Source of the DNA: Triplophysa rosa
Lineage: Eukaryota > Chordata > Actinopteri > Cypriniformes > Nemacheilidae
NCBI RefSeq assembly: GCF_024868665.1
Contig: NC_079908.1
Coordinates: 7,631,174-7,695,173 of the forward strand
DNA length: 64,000 nucleotides
Direction of reading: 5' to 3'
Program-made: the position numbers and the translations under genes
Part shown: positions 39,265 to 50,755 of the stretch, piece by piece
Layout of the letters: each line of letters opens with the position of its first letter
Numbering within the stretch: the first letter of the stretch is position 1
Notes under the pieces: generated by a model
Told to the model about the DNA's origin: nothing
Seen by the model: only the letters and a program-made list of their open reading frames with translations
The model's database searches: none

Positions 39265-42160
39265 ATGGACAGCCACAGTGAGTAACGTTAGCCTGTTTGA
39301 TAACAACATGCTCAAAGACTTTGTTTCTCAGGTTTTCAAAATAGCGTGATGGATTTGGTAGATTAATTTTTGTTTTTAGTAAATTACATGTAAACGTAAA
39401 ACAAATGAACATTCCCTCCTAAATGAACGTTTGAACTGTCTGCTAAACCACTTCCTCTAGATTCACAGACCGTGGAGTTTGATCTTCAAGGTAACAAGTG
39501 TCCATTTTAATGTTTGTGAAAATAATAACATGCCCATGTTCTTTAATCTTTCTGTGAAGTGTATTGTATTATTGTATTGTATATAATTACTATAGTGTTA
39601 AATATTTCACCTTTCAAAATGACTTTTCATTTATTATATCTATTTCCGATGCTTCTTCATCTTTGCTGTCTAAATGTCATTAAACATCAGCCCCAGAGGT
39701 AGGTGAAATTGTTTATCTTTTAAAATAAAATATAAATAACAAATTGAATCTGTATGTCAACTCCAAGTCCAGTTTTACATTTTGACAGTTTCATGATGGT
39801 TTTGTTTTATTGTTAGTGTTCTGGCATGGCAGTATTTGAGTCAGATAACTATGCTATGGCCGGTTCTCCTGCCGGTTCCTCCAGCAGCACCGCTGAAGCA
39901 CTCGATGGAGAGGAAACTGTGGATTTTTCACAGGACCCCTTCTTCTTCTGCCCTCTGAGTCTGCCTGTACCAAAGTCTGATGACATTGATGATAAATCAT
40001 CTTTTAAACCCAAGAGCCCACAGACTCAACTGGACCCATTTGCCCTTTTGGAGGTAAAGAAACATATATGCAAAAATTCAATGACAATACGAAACATAAA
40101 TCTTTTATACCCCTTTTTTTCATTGTACTTTCCAGGACCAAGAGAGGGAATATTCCGGTATCAACAACACACGGTCAAACCAAGAGAAGGAATATGTCGG
40201 CATTGACACACTTCTAAACCAAGTCCACCGTAATTCATTGAAAAGGGGATTTGAGTTCAATCTAATGGTTGTTGGTAAGAAGAGAAAAATGGTTAATAAT
40301 AACAAATGAATTTTGAAGAATAAAAAAGAGATCTGGTGTATTTTGTAAGAATGTTTGGTTTGGTCGTTCTGAATTCTACTCTAATGTGATGTTTTTGTTT
40401 AGGTGAATCTGGTTTAGGCAAATCCACACTTGTTAACAGCCTGTTCCTCACAAACCTCTACATGGACAGGCACGTTTATGACGTCTCAGGTACTCCACAA
40501 CATTTATTCTGAGCAAAACTTAAACGAATCAGCACTTTATTCCAACATTCACGTTTTCTTTAGGGATCTGTTGTGAAATGTATGGTTTTTTATCTAACAG
40601 AGAAGATAACACAGACAGTATCAATAACAAAGACTGCTGTTGAAATTGTGGAAAACGAAGTAAAGCTGAAGCTCAATATTGTCGACACCCCTGGTTTCGG
40701 TGACGCCCTAAATAACAGTAAAAGGTATTTTGCATTTCATTTCACATTACGCTTTTGTTCACATTGATCATTTCATAGTCAGTAGGGTGTTTAGAAAGGT
40801 CTTATCAAACACACAGAGATGTTTTTACACATGGTTTTGTGTGCAGCTGGCAGGCTGCGGTGGATTATGTAGATCAGCAGCTGGAGAAGTACCGCAGAGA
40901 TGAATTCGGGCTTAACCGCAAGAACATGAGGGACAACAGAGTGCACTGCTGTCTGTACTTCATCTCACCTCATGGACATGGGTAAAACTGGAAGCACTTC
41001 TATAGTTATTATTTGAAGAATTTGTCATTATTTCATGGGACATCTCTTAAAAACATTCACATGTCTGAACCGCCCTCTAGTGGACAGAGATGGAAATACA
41101 TTGTCGTCCATTCCTATTGATTTTGAGTGATTTTAGGAGACACTACATTGACCCTTTGTATCAGAAATAATTCATTCATGAATACATTTTCCTTGTGCTG
41201 TCTCAGACTTAGGCCAATTGATGTGAGCTTTATGATGGCCCTGCATGAGAAGGTCAACATTGTGCCTGTGCTGGCCAAAGCAGACAGTCTGACCCCAACA
41301 GAGATCCAAGACATTAAAACTCAAGTAAGTATGCACTAAAAAAATAAAAATCACAACAATCAACATTTCTTCTGAGTTATTGCACTGTCTGCACTTATAA
41401 CATTTGTGTCCATAGGTAAGAAGTGAAATTAACAAATACAACATCCAGATCTTCCAGTCCCCGGAATCTAATCTGGATAATAATGATGTTCTCAGGATGC
41501 AGGACCTAAAGGTTTAATAATCCTCCTTTCGTTTTGTTGGCCTTGCGTAATTTTTTATTATCGATGTGATACTTTTATCATGTTTCTCTGTGCTCTTATA
41601 GTAAATTATACCCTTTGCTGTCATTGGCAGTAATACAGTAGTAGAGAGCAATGGCAGGAGAGTACGAGCCCGTGTCTACCCATGGGGTGTTGTTGAAGGT
41701 AACAAAGTGCATTGGATAATTATTTTACAGACATTATGGTTATTTTTACCGTGCCTTTATGGTGCTTTTGCACAATTTGGAGCTTGATGACTCCTGAAAA
41801 GTATTTTTTGCATGAGTGCATGTTGTACATTATATTTAAATGATTATTAACCACTATTTAAATGATTATTAACCACTCTTTAAACATTCATTTTTTTTCT
41901 CTTTAACAGTCGAGAATCCATCTCACAGTGATTTTGTGCATCTGAGGAACATGCTGATCCGCACACACATGCAGCACCTGAAAGATGTGACGCACCAGAA
42001 GCTGTATGAGAACTATCGTATAAATTACCTGTGCAACAACCCTCATCTGGTAAAAACACACCGTGACACACGCAACTTATTTCATGCTTTAGTATTGAGA
42101 GAATTCTGTGAGACTGTTAATAATAACTTTATTATGTTTTACCAATAGGTGAATGAGTAA
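39265..42160 (+). pseudogene. Septin of the Sept4/5 type with in-frame TAA and no coiled-coil tail
   Basis: A septin GTPase with all three core motifs: G1 [10 protein letters not shown]3 DTPGFGD, G4 AKAD. Exons: 39265-39277, 39461-39490, 39691-39698, 39817-40053, 40136-40274, 40403-40489, 40601-40724, 40847-40981, 41207-41324, 41416-41511, 41602-41698, 41910-42049, 42149-42160. All phases agree (412 codons). The 41602 exon, however, begins with TAA in frame, where the septin4 paralogue has GAC, so translation would stop after 329 residues, before the septin unique element. The last exons end NPHLVNE without the coiled coil present in septin4. Exon sizes match septin4 downstream, so this is a tandem duplicate. 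It could be a young pseudogene, an allele, a sequence error or a truncated functional protein. Confidence 0.75.
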
Positions 42161-43165
42161 TGGTGTAACAGAAGAGGACAACGGGGGACTTGCTAATTAA
42201 AAAAGAAAACATTTAAGGATAAGACAATAAATAGGCTTACTACAAATTAACTAAACATAAAATTACAATTCAGGGAAGAAGTTCTGAAAGAAACTCTTAC
42301 ATTGGGTGATCATTTTCAGGGGGTGCAGGTTTTTTATGACCCCACTTTGTTAAATGTTTGAGGTACATACGTTGCTTTAGGGTATGTCAGCAACATGTTG
42401 AATAATAAAATTGTTGTATGTTTGTACATTTTGAATTAATTGCTTTGGAATAAATCCCCTGCAGTGAAGCAGGACATGATTAAACATGGATTTATGTTTC
42501 AATAAACAAAACAACATAAGAAATTATAAAACGTGACATGTCAAAATATATAAACTAGCCCACTTAAAAACAAAATAAACACATATCGCTGTTGAAAACT
42601 AATGCCATTGTTAATGTTCACATTAAACAAGTTCAACTCCAAGCAGGTGAAAAATCTAATCCGACAGATGACTGAGCAACTTTTTCTTTTGTAGAATTTT
42701 CTTTGCTATTTCTGAATTCTCTCTATTTAATGTCATAAGCGGAGAAATAAATAAGATATTAAGCAAATCTCATCTATGGTATTTCTTTCTTATGGGTTGA
42801 CATTGCATTAAGAAAAACTCCAGATATCTAGGCCTACACTGTGTTTATAGACACAGTGTAGGCGCTCCAGTTCTGATGATGTCTACTGGAGGTGAGCATG
42901 TCACAGCTCTCACTGATTCCATTGAGCCGTTGCCAGATCCCTTCCTTTATAATCCAGTACACAATTGGCCTCAGTCACTGTATGTAGTAGCTCGGTGTGT
43001 TTTGTGTGCTGGACCGCTGTTGTTTTCATCCATAAACTGAAGATTTCAAGTTATTAAGCTGGCTGTACCAGTCGGGGATATTTCTGTTCTAACTGCATTG
43101 ACAAACTGGAGGAAAGAGGAAAAGCTATTTGGATAGCTATTGGATGTTAACTCGATCGTCTGGGA
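42161..43165. other. Spacer between the two septin genes
   Basis: No coding exon is recognised. AATAAA occurrences (for example near 42226 and 42448) could end the upstream gene. The few hundred bases before 43166 should contain the septin4 promoter and 5' UTR. A short inverted pair CCTACACTGTGT / ACACAGTGTAGG (about 42833-42864) is present. Confidence 0.45.
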
Positions 43166-46100
43166 ATGGAGCATTTGTCATCGACCACCAATCGGTTTGT
43201 GAACGCGATGTACAGACAGCGTGGTAAGGGAATGATTGAAAACAAACGCAGGACCATAAAACAGCAACGTGTTTTTTAAAGAAAACAAATGTTAATTCTC
43301 TCTCTTTCTCTTTCAACACGTGCACACTTGCACTTGGACCAGGTCATGAGGTACGGATTTATAACTACTTATTTACTCATTACTCAGACTGACAACTGAC
43401 ATTCATTTACAATGTTAAGTAGTAGAATTCTGTGTCTGTTGTCACAACCCCCACTTCTCCAACATCTTAGTGGAGATGAGAGTATTAGTGTGAGGTATTA
43501 ATCCGTCTGGACTAACTAAGAGTGACAGGCCACAGAGTCACGTTGTTTGCATTAGAGTTTGTGCTACTTTACTTTCTAAGCTTTACCGTAAAGAGAATCT
43601 GTGCCTTTTATCCAACAGTGAGGAAAACAATAAAGCCATTCATCTTAGTGAGTCAATAACATGAGAAATGTTAGAGAACGTTTTAACAATGTTTGAAGAC
43701 AAAACTTGTTGGAGGAGAGAGAAAGTAAAGTCATTCTTTGTGCAGATATCCAGTTTAGCCATTAACGACTGTGAGGATGCCGAACTGGCCTACACCATGA
43801 GAGACCTTCCCCCCAGAGCCGCTCACACCTTCCCTGGACGTGAGATGCCCGCGATGAACAGAGAGCCAGATAACAGCACCCGCCCTCAGACCCCAGGAAC
43901 GCCCACTTTCACACGCCCCGTGAGCAGAAGTGTCCCGGCCTCAGAGACAGAGATACCCCGCCTCAGCCAACTCAGCTCCATGAGTTCCCTGGAGTTTCCT
44001 CTCAGCCCCTCTCGACCAAAAAGTCCCTGGAGTAGATTTGACCCGTACGATTCCGCCGAGGTACAGTAAAAGCTGAAAGAAGTCCACGAATTATACATAG
44101 ACAGCTATTTTTCATATAGAGATTGCATGAGCATCTGATACTTTTTGTCCATGTTAGGATCAAGATAAGGAGTATGTTGGGTTTGTGACGCTGCCTAACC
44201 AAGTGCATAGAAAATCGGTGAAAAAGGGGTTCGCCTTTACTCTTATGGTGGCAGGTAATGTCATCACACATAGTCCAGCGTATCTGAATTTTTACAAACC
44301 ATTGAACTTTTCATTATAAAGTTGCATCATCTGGATCTCCTGAAAGGCCTTGGGAAGACCAAAAATAGATTTTCTCATTCACTTTTCTGTAAATTTTACA
44401 ATATTGGAGCTATGCAGGGAGGGTCAATCACAATGTGCTTCACCTTTATTATTTCTTGGAGGTTAAATAAAAATTTTCCTCATGCTATTATATTTGATGT
44501 ATTCGCTAATTCTATGTTAACAAATTCAGTCCTACTTTTCATCTTAAATTAAAAAACTTGTAAAAAGTACATTTATTTATAAATGAAAAAGAATAATATA
44601 CAGGTGCTGGTCATATAATTAGAATATCATCAAAAAGTTGATTTATTTCACTAATTCCATTCAAAAAGTGAAACTTGTATATTATATTCATTCATTACAC
44701 TCAGACTGATATATTTCAAATGTTTATTTCTTTTAATTTGATGATTATAACTGACAACTAATGAAAACCCCAAATTCAGTATCTCAGAATCTCAGTATCA
44801 AACTCAGTATCTCAGTATTTCACAATAATTAGAATATTGTGAAAAGGTTCAATATTGAAGACACCTGGTGCCACACTCTAATCAGATAATTAACTCAAAA
44901 CACCCGCAAAGGCCTTTAAATGGTCTCTCAGTCTAGTTCTGTAGGCTACACAATCATGGCCCTGTCCCAAATGGCGCACTTCATGTGGACTTGCGGTCTC
45001 GTGGACTTAAATTGCGCGTTCTCGTCAAGTCTACGAGTCTGTATGGTGTCCCATTTGTCTTTTTAGCGCTCAGAAGTCTGCTCGCGAGCGCCTCCTTTGT
45101 GCCCTCGATGCGGTCTTCACCAAGCCCGCATTGACGCAGACTCCACTGAAGTCCCCTACCCAGGAATCCTTGCGAACGCCCAATCACAGAACGGATGGGA
45201 GGAGTGTCGTGGATGTCAGACATATACGTAAACATATCTCTTTGTTGATTTTTCAGACATTTTATAAGTTTATTAATATAACTGACAAAATGGTCTTGTT
45301 TTTGGATTGTGATACTGGTTCTTTGGAAATAGATAATATTCTTAAAATTCTTATTCTACTTGGAAAATACCATATACATAAAGCAACATTTTTGTCAATT
45401 GTACCAAATGTAGATTGTTTTCCACAGATATAAAGAATTTGTTGATTCTTTAATATTATTACGCAACAATAGCAAAGCTGTTAAGACATCTCGGCTACTG
45501 GATAAAATTCTTAATGTTTTAGATGTATAACTGATGTGTTTTATTTGTTTTGGTTATTTGCATTGTGCAATTTTGTACTATTACATATTGTAATTTACCC
45601 TATTGATAAATAAATTTAAAAATATATATACGTCACTATGACGGATACATTTTTAAATGTATGTTTTGATAAAATTCGATTTTTTTAATTAGTTACTTAT
45701 TCGTATTGTTTCTCATTTATTTTCTATTAAGCCAGATATTCAAGAATAAAAACGTTTAATGCAGTGCATTTTCTTACTTAAGGTATTAAGCCATGTTTTG
45801 TTGTAGATTTATATCTAGTTGTCTCTGGACTCTGTTAAGCTGAACAACACAGATTCTGTATTATAGAGAAATATTAAATAACAACATATATGCATATTAA
45901 GAACCCATTACGCACATTAAGTATATTGTATACAAATAAATACATAATAAGCAGTTGCATTTACGTCACGACAAATGAATGCATTACAAACATAAGTATC
46001 TTTTGTATAATGCTCGGGTGGCATATCAACATATGAAATACAGAGCAACAAAAACCGGCAGCTCCAGTCCCAGTTCTCCCAAATAACAACAATGGGACAA

Positions 46101-49100
46101 CAAGTGGTTGACTTCACGCGGCGCTGCGCAGACTGATCAGCGAATGACAACAAAGTACCGCGCGAGAGATTAGAAAGCACCGCTTGCTCTTTCCGGCGTG
46201 ATGTCCTCAATTCTGTTCCAAAATGCACTCCCATGTACCCTTATGGACTCGTGCCTAGTGCCCTATAGGTCTGCACTTCCTGACATCACCAAGTGTGGAC
46301 TCGGAGGAGGTCCACAAGACCGGAGTGCGCCATTTGGGACAGGGCCCATGGGGAAGACTGCTGACTTGACAGTTGTCCAAAAGACGACCATTGACACCTT
46401 GCACAAGGAGGGTAAGACACAAAAGGTCATTGCAAAAGAGGCTGGCTGTTCACAGAGCTCTGTGTCCAAGCACATTAATAGAGAGGCGAAGGGAAGGAGA
46501 AGATGTGGTAGAAAAAAGTGTACAAGCAATAGGGATAACCGCACCCTGGAGAGGATTGTGAAACAAAACCCATTCAAAAATGTGGGGGAGATTCACAAAG
46601 AGTGGACTGCAGCTGGAGTCAGTGCTTCAAGAACCACTACGCACAGACGTATGCAAGACATGGGTTTCAGCTGTCGCATTCCTTGTGTCAAGCCACTCTT
46701 GAACAACAGACATCGTCAGAAGCGTCTCGCCTGGGCTAAAGACAAAAAGGACTGGACTGCTGCTGAGTGGTCCAAAGTTATGTTCTCTGATGAAAGTAAA
46801 TTTTGCATTTCCTTTGGAAATCAGGGTCCCAGAGTCTGGAGGAAGAGAGGAGAGGCACAGAATCCACGTTGCTTGAGGTCCAGTGTAAAGTTTCCACAGT
46901 CAGTGATGGTTTGGGGTGCCATGTCATCTGCTGGTGTTGGTCCACTGTGTTTTCTGAGGTCCAAGGTCAACGCAGCCGTATACCAGGAAGTTTTAGAGCA
47001 CTTCATGCTTCCTGCTGCTGACCAACTTTATGGAGATGCAGATTTCATTTTCCAACAGGACTTGGCACCTGCACACAGTGCCAAAGCTACCAGTACCTGG
47101 TTTAAGGACCATGGTATCCCTGTTCTTAATTGGCCAGCAAACTCGCCTGACCTTAACCCCATAGAAAATCTATGGGGTATTGTGAAGAGGAAGATGCGAT
47201 ATGCCAGACCCAACAATGCAGAAGAGCTGAAGGTCACTATCAGAGCAACCTGGCCTCTCTTAACACCTGAGCAGTACCACAGACTGATCGACTCCATTTC
47301 ATTAGTTGTCAGTTATAATCATCAAATTAAAAGAAATAAACATTTGAAATATATCAGTCTGTGTGTAATGAATGAATATAATATACAAGTTTCAGTTTTT
47401 GAATGGAATTAGTGAAATAAATCAACTTTTTGATGATATTCTAATTATATGACCAGCACCTGTAAATAGATAAAAAAAAATAGTTCCCTGGGATTGACTA
47501 AAATACAGTTTGAATAGTAAAATATGTGTGTTATTAGATTTAGTGTTGCAAACAGAAAAAAACAAGCAAATTGCACCCATTGGATGAAATGGCCTGTATT
47601 TTAAATAAAAACTATATGGGGAAAGAAACTTATATTTGAGGTTTTGTTAACTTTCTCTATTTGTATTTCTTCAGGTGAGTCGGGTTTGGGGAAATCGACA
47701 CTTGTCAATAGTCTCTTCCTCACAGACCTTTACAAAGACAGAAAGGTGCTGAATGCTGAGGGTATTTATCCCATTAATTCATCCCATTCATTGAACGTGT
47801 ACATGCAAACCCTGGGAATCAAACCTGTGATCTTGATCAATGATGAAATCGTACTTTATACACAGAGCGGATCATGCAGACAATAGAGATCACTAAACAC
47901 ACAGTGTCTATTGAGGAGAAAGGAGTCAAGCTGAGACTCACCATCGTGGACACGCCGGGCTTCGGGGACGCTGTAGACAACACGGAGAGGTGCGACTGTG
48001 TACAAATATAACCATTGTCAGATATAAAAACAAGCGAATTCTCCCGGAGTAAATGTTTTCTTCTCACTGCTTATTTCATTCAACAACTTTGGTTTTATTT
48101 TATAGCTGGAAGCCGGTTGTGGACTACATCGATGAACAGTTTGAACAGTACTTTCGGGATGAAAGCGGACTCAACCGGAAGAACATTCAGGATAACCGCG
48201 TGCACTGCTGCCTCTACTTCGTCTCACCTTTTGGTCATGGGTGAGATTGTGTTGGCTGTGCTCTAAATATCTGATATTTATTCAAGTGATTAGTGACAAG
48301 ATTTGTTGTCTACTCATTTCTCAGTCTCAGGCCGATGGATGTGGAGTTCATGGAGGCTCTACACGAGAAGGTCAACATAGTGCCTGTGTTGGCCAAAGCG
48401 GACAGCCTGACTCCTGTGGAAGTCCAAAAAATGAAACTGAAGGTGTGTGCGTGCGTGCATACAGTATATACACACCGTAAACCCGAATAAGTTGGGAAAA
48501 CTAAAAATATTTGAGGTAATCAGTTACATCAAATGGTTTAAGTTATGATGTTCCCGATTTGAAGTAAGCAGAACAATCAAGTTTTGAGTTTGTTGTACTC
48601 ATGCATAATACCTCTTAATTTTGAACATTTATTAAGGTAACTCCTTTTTTTATTTACAGTTAGATATAAGGTCTTAAGACAACCTAAACATTTCAGCTAC
48701 ATCAACAATTAACAAACGGCCTTCACAGAGAGCGTTGCAACACACACAGCTGCTATGGCACCTCCCACAACCTAAGCATAAACGCCAGTCTTCTGAACAA
48801 TGGTCACCCCAAAAGTCAAACATACAACAAACTCTTCTAAAAATCAAAGAGAAATGAGCATTCATCATTAACAAGGCTTTATCCTTAAAAACGCATAAAA
48901 TAACACCTAATTTCAAAATGTACTCTCCTAATGCAGTTGCACGCAAAGCATGCTGGGAATTGAAAATCATTCTCAACAAATTGTGTTGAATTAACTTTAT
49001 ATTAAGTTGACGTTTGAATTAAGTTAAAATAACTCAAAAGGAGGAATTAGTTACAGGAACTCAACTATTCAAGTTGGCACAATTTTTTACATAAAATGAA

Positions 49101-50755
49101 GTTTACACCACTTTATCTATTGCTATACTTTGGACATTCGGGTTTACAGTGCAGTATGGGTCAGTGTGTGTATTAAACCCAGAGTTGATTTGTTCTCCTC
49201 TATTAGATTTGCGAGGATATCGAGAGGTTTGGCATCAGCATATATCAGTTCCCCGAGTGTGATTCAGATGAAGATGAGGAGTTAAAACTTCCGCACCAAG
49301 AACTAAAGGTGTTTACAAACGTTTCAGTGATCCCGTATTTGTCATATCATAAAATCTTCGTTTTAACGTGGTTCTGTTTTGTTTCAGGACAGTATTCCAT
49401 TTACAGTGATCGGCAGTAACATTCTGGTTGAGAGCCAAGGCAGGCGTTTCAGGGGTCGCCAGTATCCCTGGGGTGTGGTGGAAGGTACACGAGAGTCCTC
49501 AGTCAAATCTTAAATCTTAATATCAGACTATTGTCATTCTCCATGTGCTCCCAGTCTAAGAACAAACACAAGCAATCATCACACTACATATTTAACCCCA
49601 TGCATCCTGATGGCGATATAAAGGCTCTTGTAAATCATGGATGTGTTTGTTTCCGTGTGCTCTTTTAGTGGAGAACCCAACCCATTCTGACTTCTTGAAG
49701 CTGAGGAACATGTTGGTGCGCACACACATGCAGGACCTGAAGGACGTGACACGGGAAACGCATTACGAGAATTACCGCGCTCAGTGCATCCAGAACATGA
49801 CCCGCATGGTGATCAGGGAAAGGAAACGCAGGTCAGACGAATGCACACAGAAACACGTTTAGGAAAAGATTTTCTTGCTCTGCGTTTACATCGGTGCAAT
49901 GTAAATCAAGATTCTGGTAGAATCAATGAAGCTTAAGTGACATTAGATAGCTGATGTATAGGCTAGTTTCAACATGTCACGGTGTGAAAACAGTCTTAGA
50001 CTCGCTCAAGATAAACACTGGACTAAATGAGTCAGATTTCTCTAGATGTTTGTGTATCCAGATGTGAATTCCTACATTATATAAATACTAAGGTGCCTTG
50101 CTTAGTCTTGATCATAATTGATCTCTGGCTGCTTCTCGTGTGGATTATCTCACTGTATTTTGATGATGTCACCCATTCAGTCTTTGTGATCAGCTGAGAG
50201 ACAGCGCTTCGGATCTGCCTATACCTCTGGTACCATTGGACAGTGAAACGGAACGTCTTATTTGGGAAAAAGATGAAGAGGTGATGTCCCAGCATTTCTT
50301 TTTTTCTCTGGAATTTTTCTCACAAGTTTTGTTTTACTGTACAGTATTTCACCTATCTTTTGAAAATAGATATTACCAGTACTGGTATTACCAGTATTTT
50401 ATGCAGTGTGCCGTGTGGTAGTGTACACGGCGCATTTTTATGAATTTATTTTGATTTGTAGGTCAATAAGATATTCTGTGCATACAGAAAATTGCACAAA
50501 CCATTTACTGGAGTAGTACTACGTTAGTATTTTACTGTTACTATGTTACCATTTTTTAACATAATATGCTCCTCTAACATAGCATTTTTTAATCTTTTAA
50601 GTTAAACGTTTCTGTCTGGGGTTTTACATTGCTAATTCATTTATAACAAATTAGCCTATGCTTTTAATATTAAAAGTTTTTATTTGTCTTTGCAGTTGCG
50701 GCAAATGCAGGAGGTTCTGCAGAAGATTCAGGAACAGATGCACCATGGACATTAA
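43166..50755 (+). CDS. septin4: Septin 4
   Basis: A filament-forming GTPase that assembles with other septins at membranes and the cytoskeleton. Exons: 43166-43223, 43343-43350, 43746-44060, 44158-44254, 47675-47761, 47866-47989, 48106-48240, 48325-48442, 49207-49308, 49388-49484, 49669-49831, 50181-50280, 50696-50755; 487 codons plus stop, all phases consistent. It has a Pro/Ser-rich N-terminus ([16 protein letters not shown]), a polybasic HRKSVKKGF before the G domain, G1 [10 protein letters not shown]3 DTPGFGD, G4 AKAD, the septin unique element ([20 protein letters not shown]) and a C-terminal coiled coil ([15 protein letters not shown]). Length and tail fit SEPT4 better than SEPT5. The intron after 44254 contains a nested transposon. 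Confidence 0.92.
44958..46346. mobile_element. Nested 1,389-bp inverted-repeat element inside the Tc1
   Basis: The termini are inverted copies beginning GGCCCTGTCCCAAATGGCGC (23 matching bases). They are flanked by a CAT duplication (44955-44957 and 46347-46349). A 3-bp target duplication suggests a PIF/Harbinger-like origin, but no transposase is visible. Removing the element plus one CAT restores a continuous Tc1 leader ending ACACAATCATGGGG. Confidence 0.8.
45230..45625 (+). repeat. 5'-truncated LINE (L1-like) 3' end inside the nested element
   Basis: It is flanked by ATATACGT on both sides (45222-45229 and 45626-45633), a likely target-site duplication. The plus-strand frame contains [12 protein letters not shown], which resembles the end of fish L1 ORF2 proteins. 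The insert ends in an A/T-rich tail (GATAAATAAATTTAAAAA). Assignment to L1 is by motif memory only. Confidence 0.55.
46348..47412 (+). CDS. Tc1-family transposase (intact ORF)
   Basis: Cut-and-paste DDE transposase of 354 residues. The start at 46348 gives MGKTADL, matching the usual MGKTxEL start of fish Tc1 transposases. The open frame also extends upstream into the inserted element and is not used there. An N-terminal helix-turn-helix DNA-binding region (about 10-105) with a basic GRRRCGRKK linker is followed by the catalytic triad D148 (FSDESKF), D238 (QQDLAPAHS) and E273 (NPIENLWG), spacing DD34E. The last about 37 codons run into the right inverted repeat. No frameshift or stop is present, so the protein could be active. 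Confidence 0.92.
   Translation: MGKTADLTVVQKTTIDTLHKEGKTQKVIAKEAGCSQSSVSKHINREAKGRRRCGRKKCTSNRDNRTLERIVKQNPFKNVGEIHKEWTAAGVSASRTTTHRRMQDMGFSCRIPCVKPLLNNRHRQKRLAWAKDKKDWTAAEWSKVMFSDESKFCISFGNQGPRVWRKRGEAQNPRCLRSSVKFPQSVMVWGAMSSAGVGPLCFLRSKVNAAVYQEVLEHFMLPAADQLYGDADFIFQQDLAPAHSAKATSTWFKDHGIPVLNWPANSPDLNPIENLWGIVKRKMRYARPNNAEELKVTIRATWPLLTPEQYHRLIDSISLVVSYNHQIKRNKHLKYISLCVMNEYNIQVSVFEWN
48473..49152. repeat. 680-bp MITE in septin4 intron
   Basis: The left end CACCGTAAACCCGAAT and right end ATTCGGGTTTACAGTG are inverted copies. The internal sequence is A/T-rich with TTGAATTAAGTT-like words and no coding potential. Repeats with TGTAAACCCGAAT ends are common in fish genomes. Confidence 0.75.

Larger units (their letters stand above)
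44601..47462 (+). mobile_element. Tc1-like transposon carrying a nested insertion
   Basis: The element is bounded by the TA target duplication (44599-44600 and 47463-47464). It has long terminal inverted repeats of roughly 170 bp starting CAGGTGCTGGTCATATAATT (44601-44766 against 47296-47462), with few mismatches. Without the 1.39-kb insertion it is about 1.47 kb. It encodes an uninterrupted DD34E transposase and lies in the septin4 intron in the sense orientation. Confidence 0.92.

Noticed and set aside
45131..45433. 100-codon plus-strand frame in the nested element as a transposase
   Set aside because: Its first part is repeat sequence and its second part is the 3' end of a LINE; no DDE or Harbinger domain is present.
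46198..46347. Upstream 50-codon extension of the Tc1 transposase frame
   Set aside because: These codons lie in the nested element; the typical Tc1 start MGKT is at 46348.
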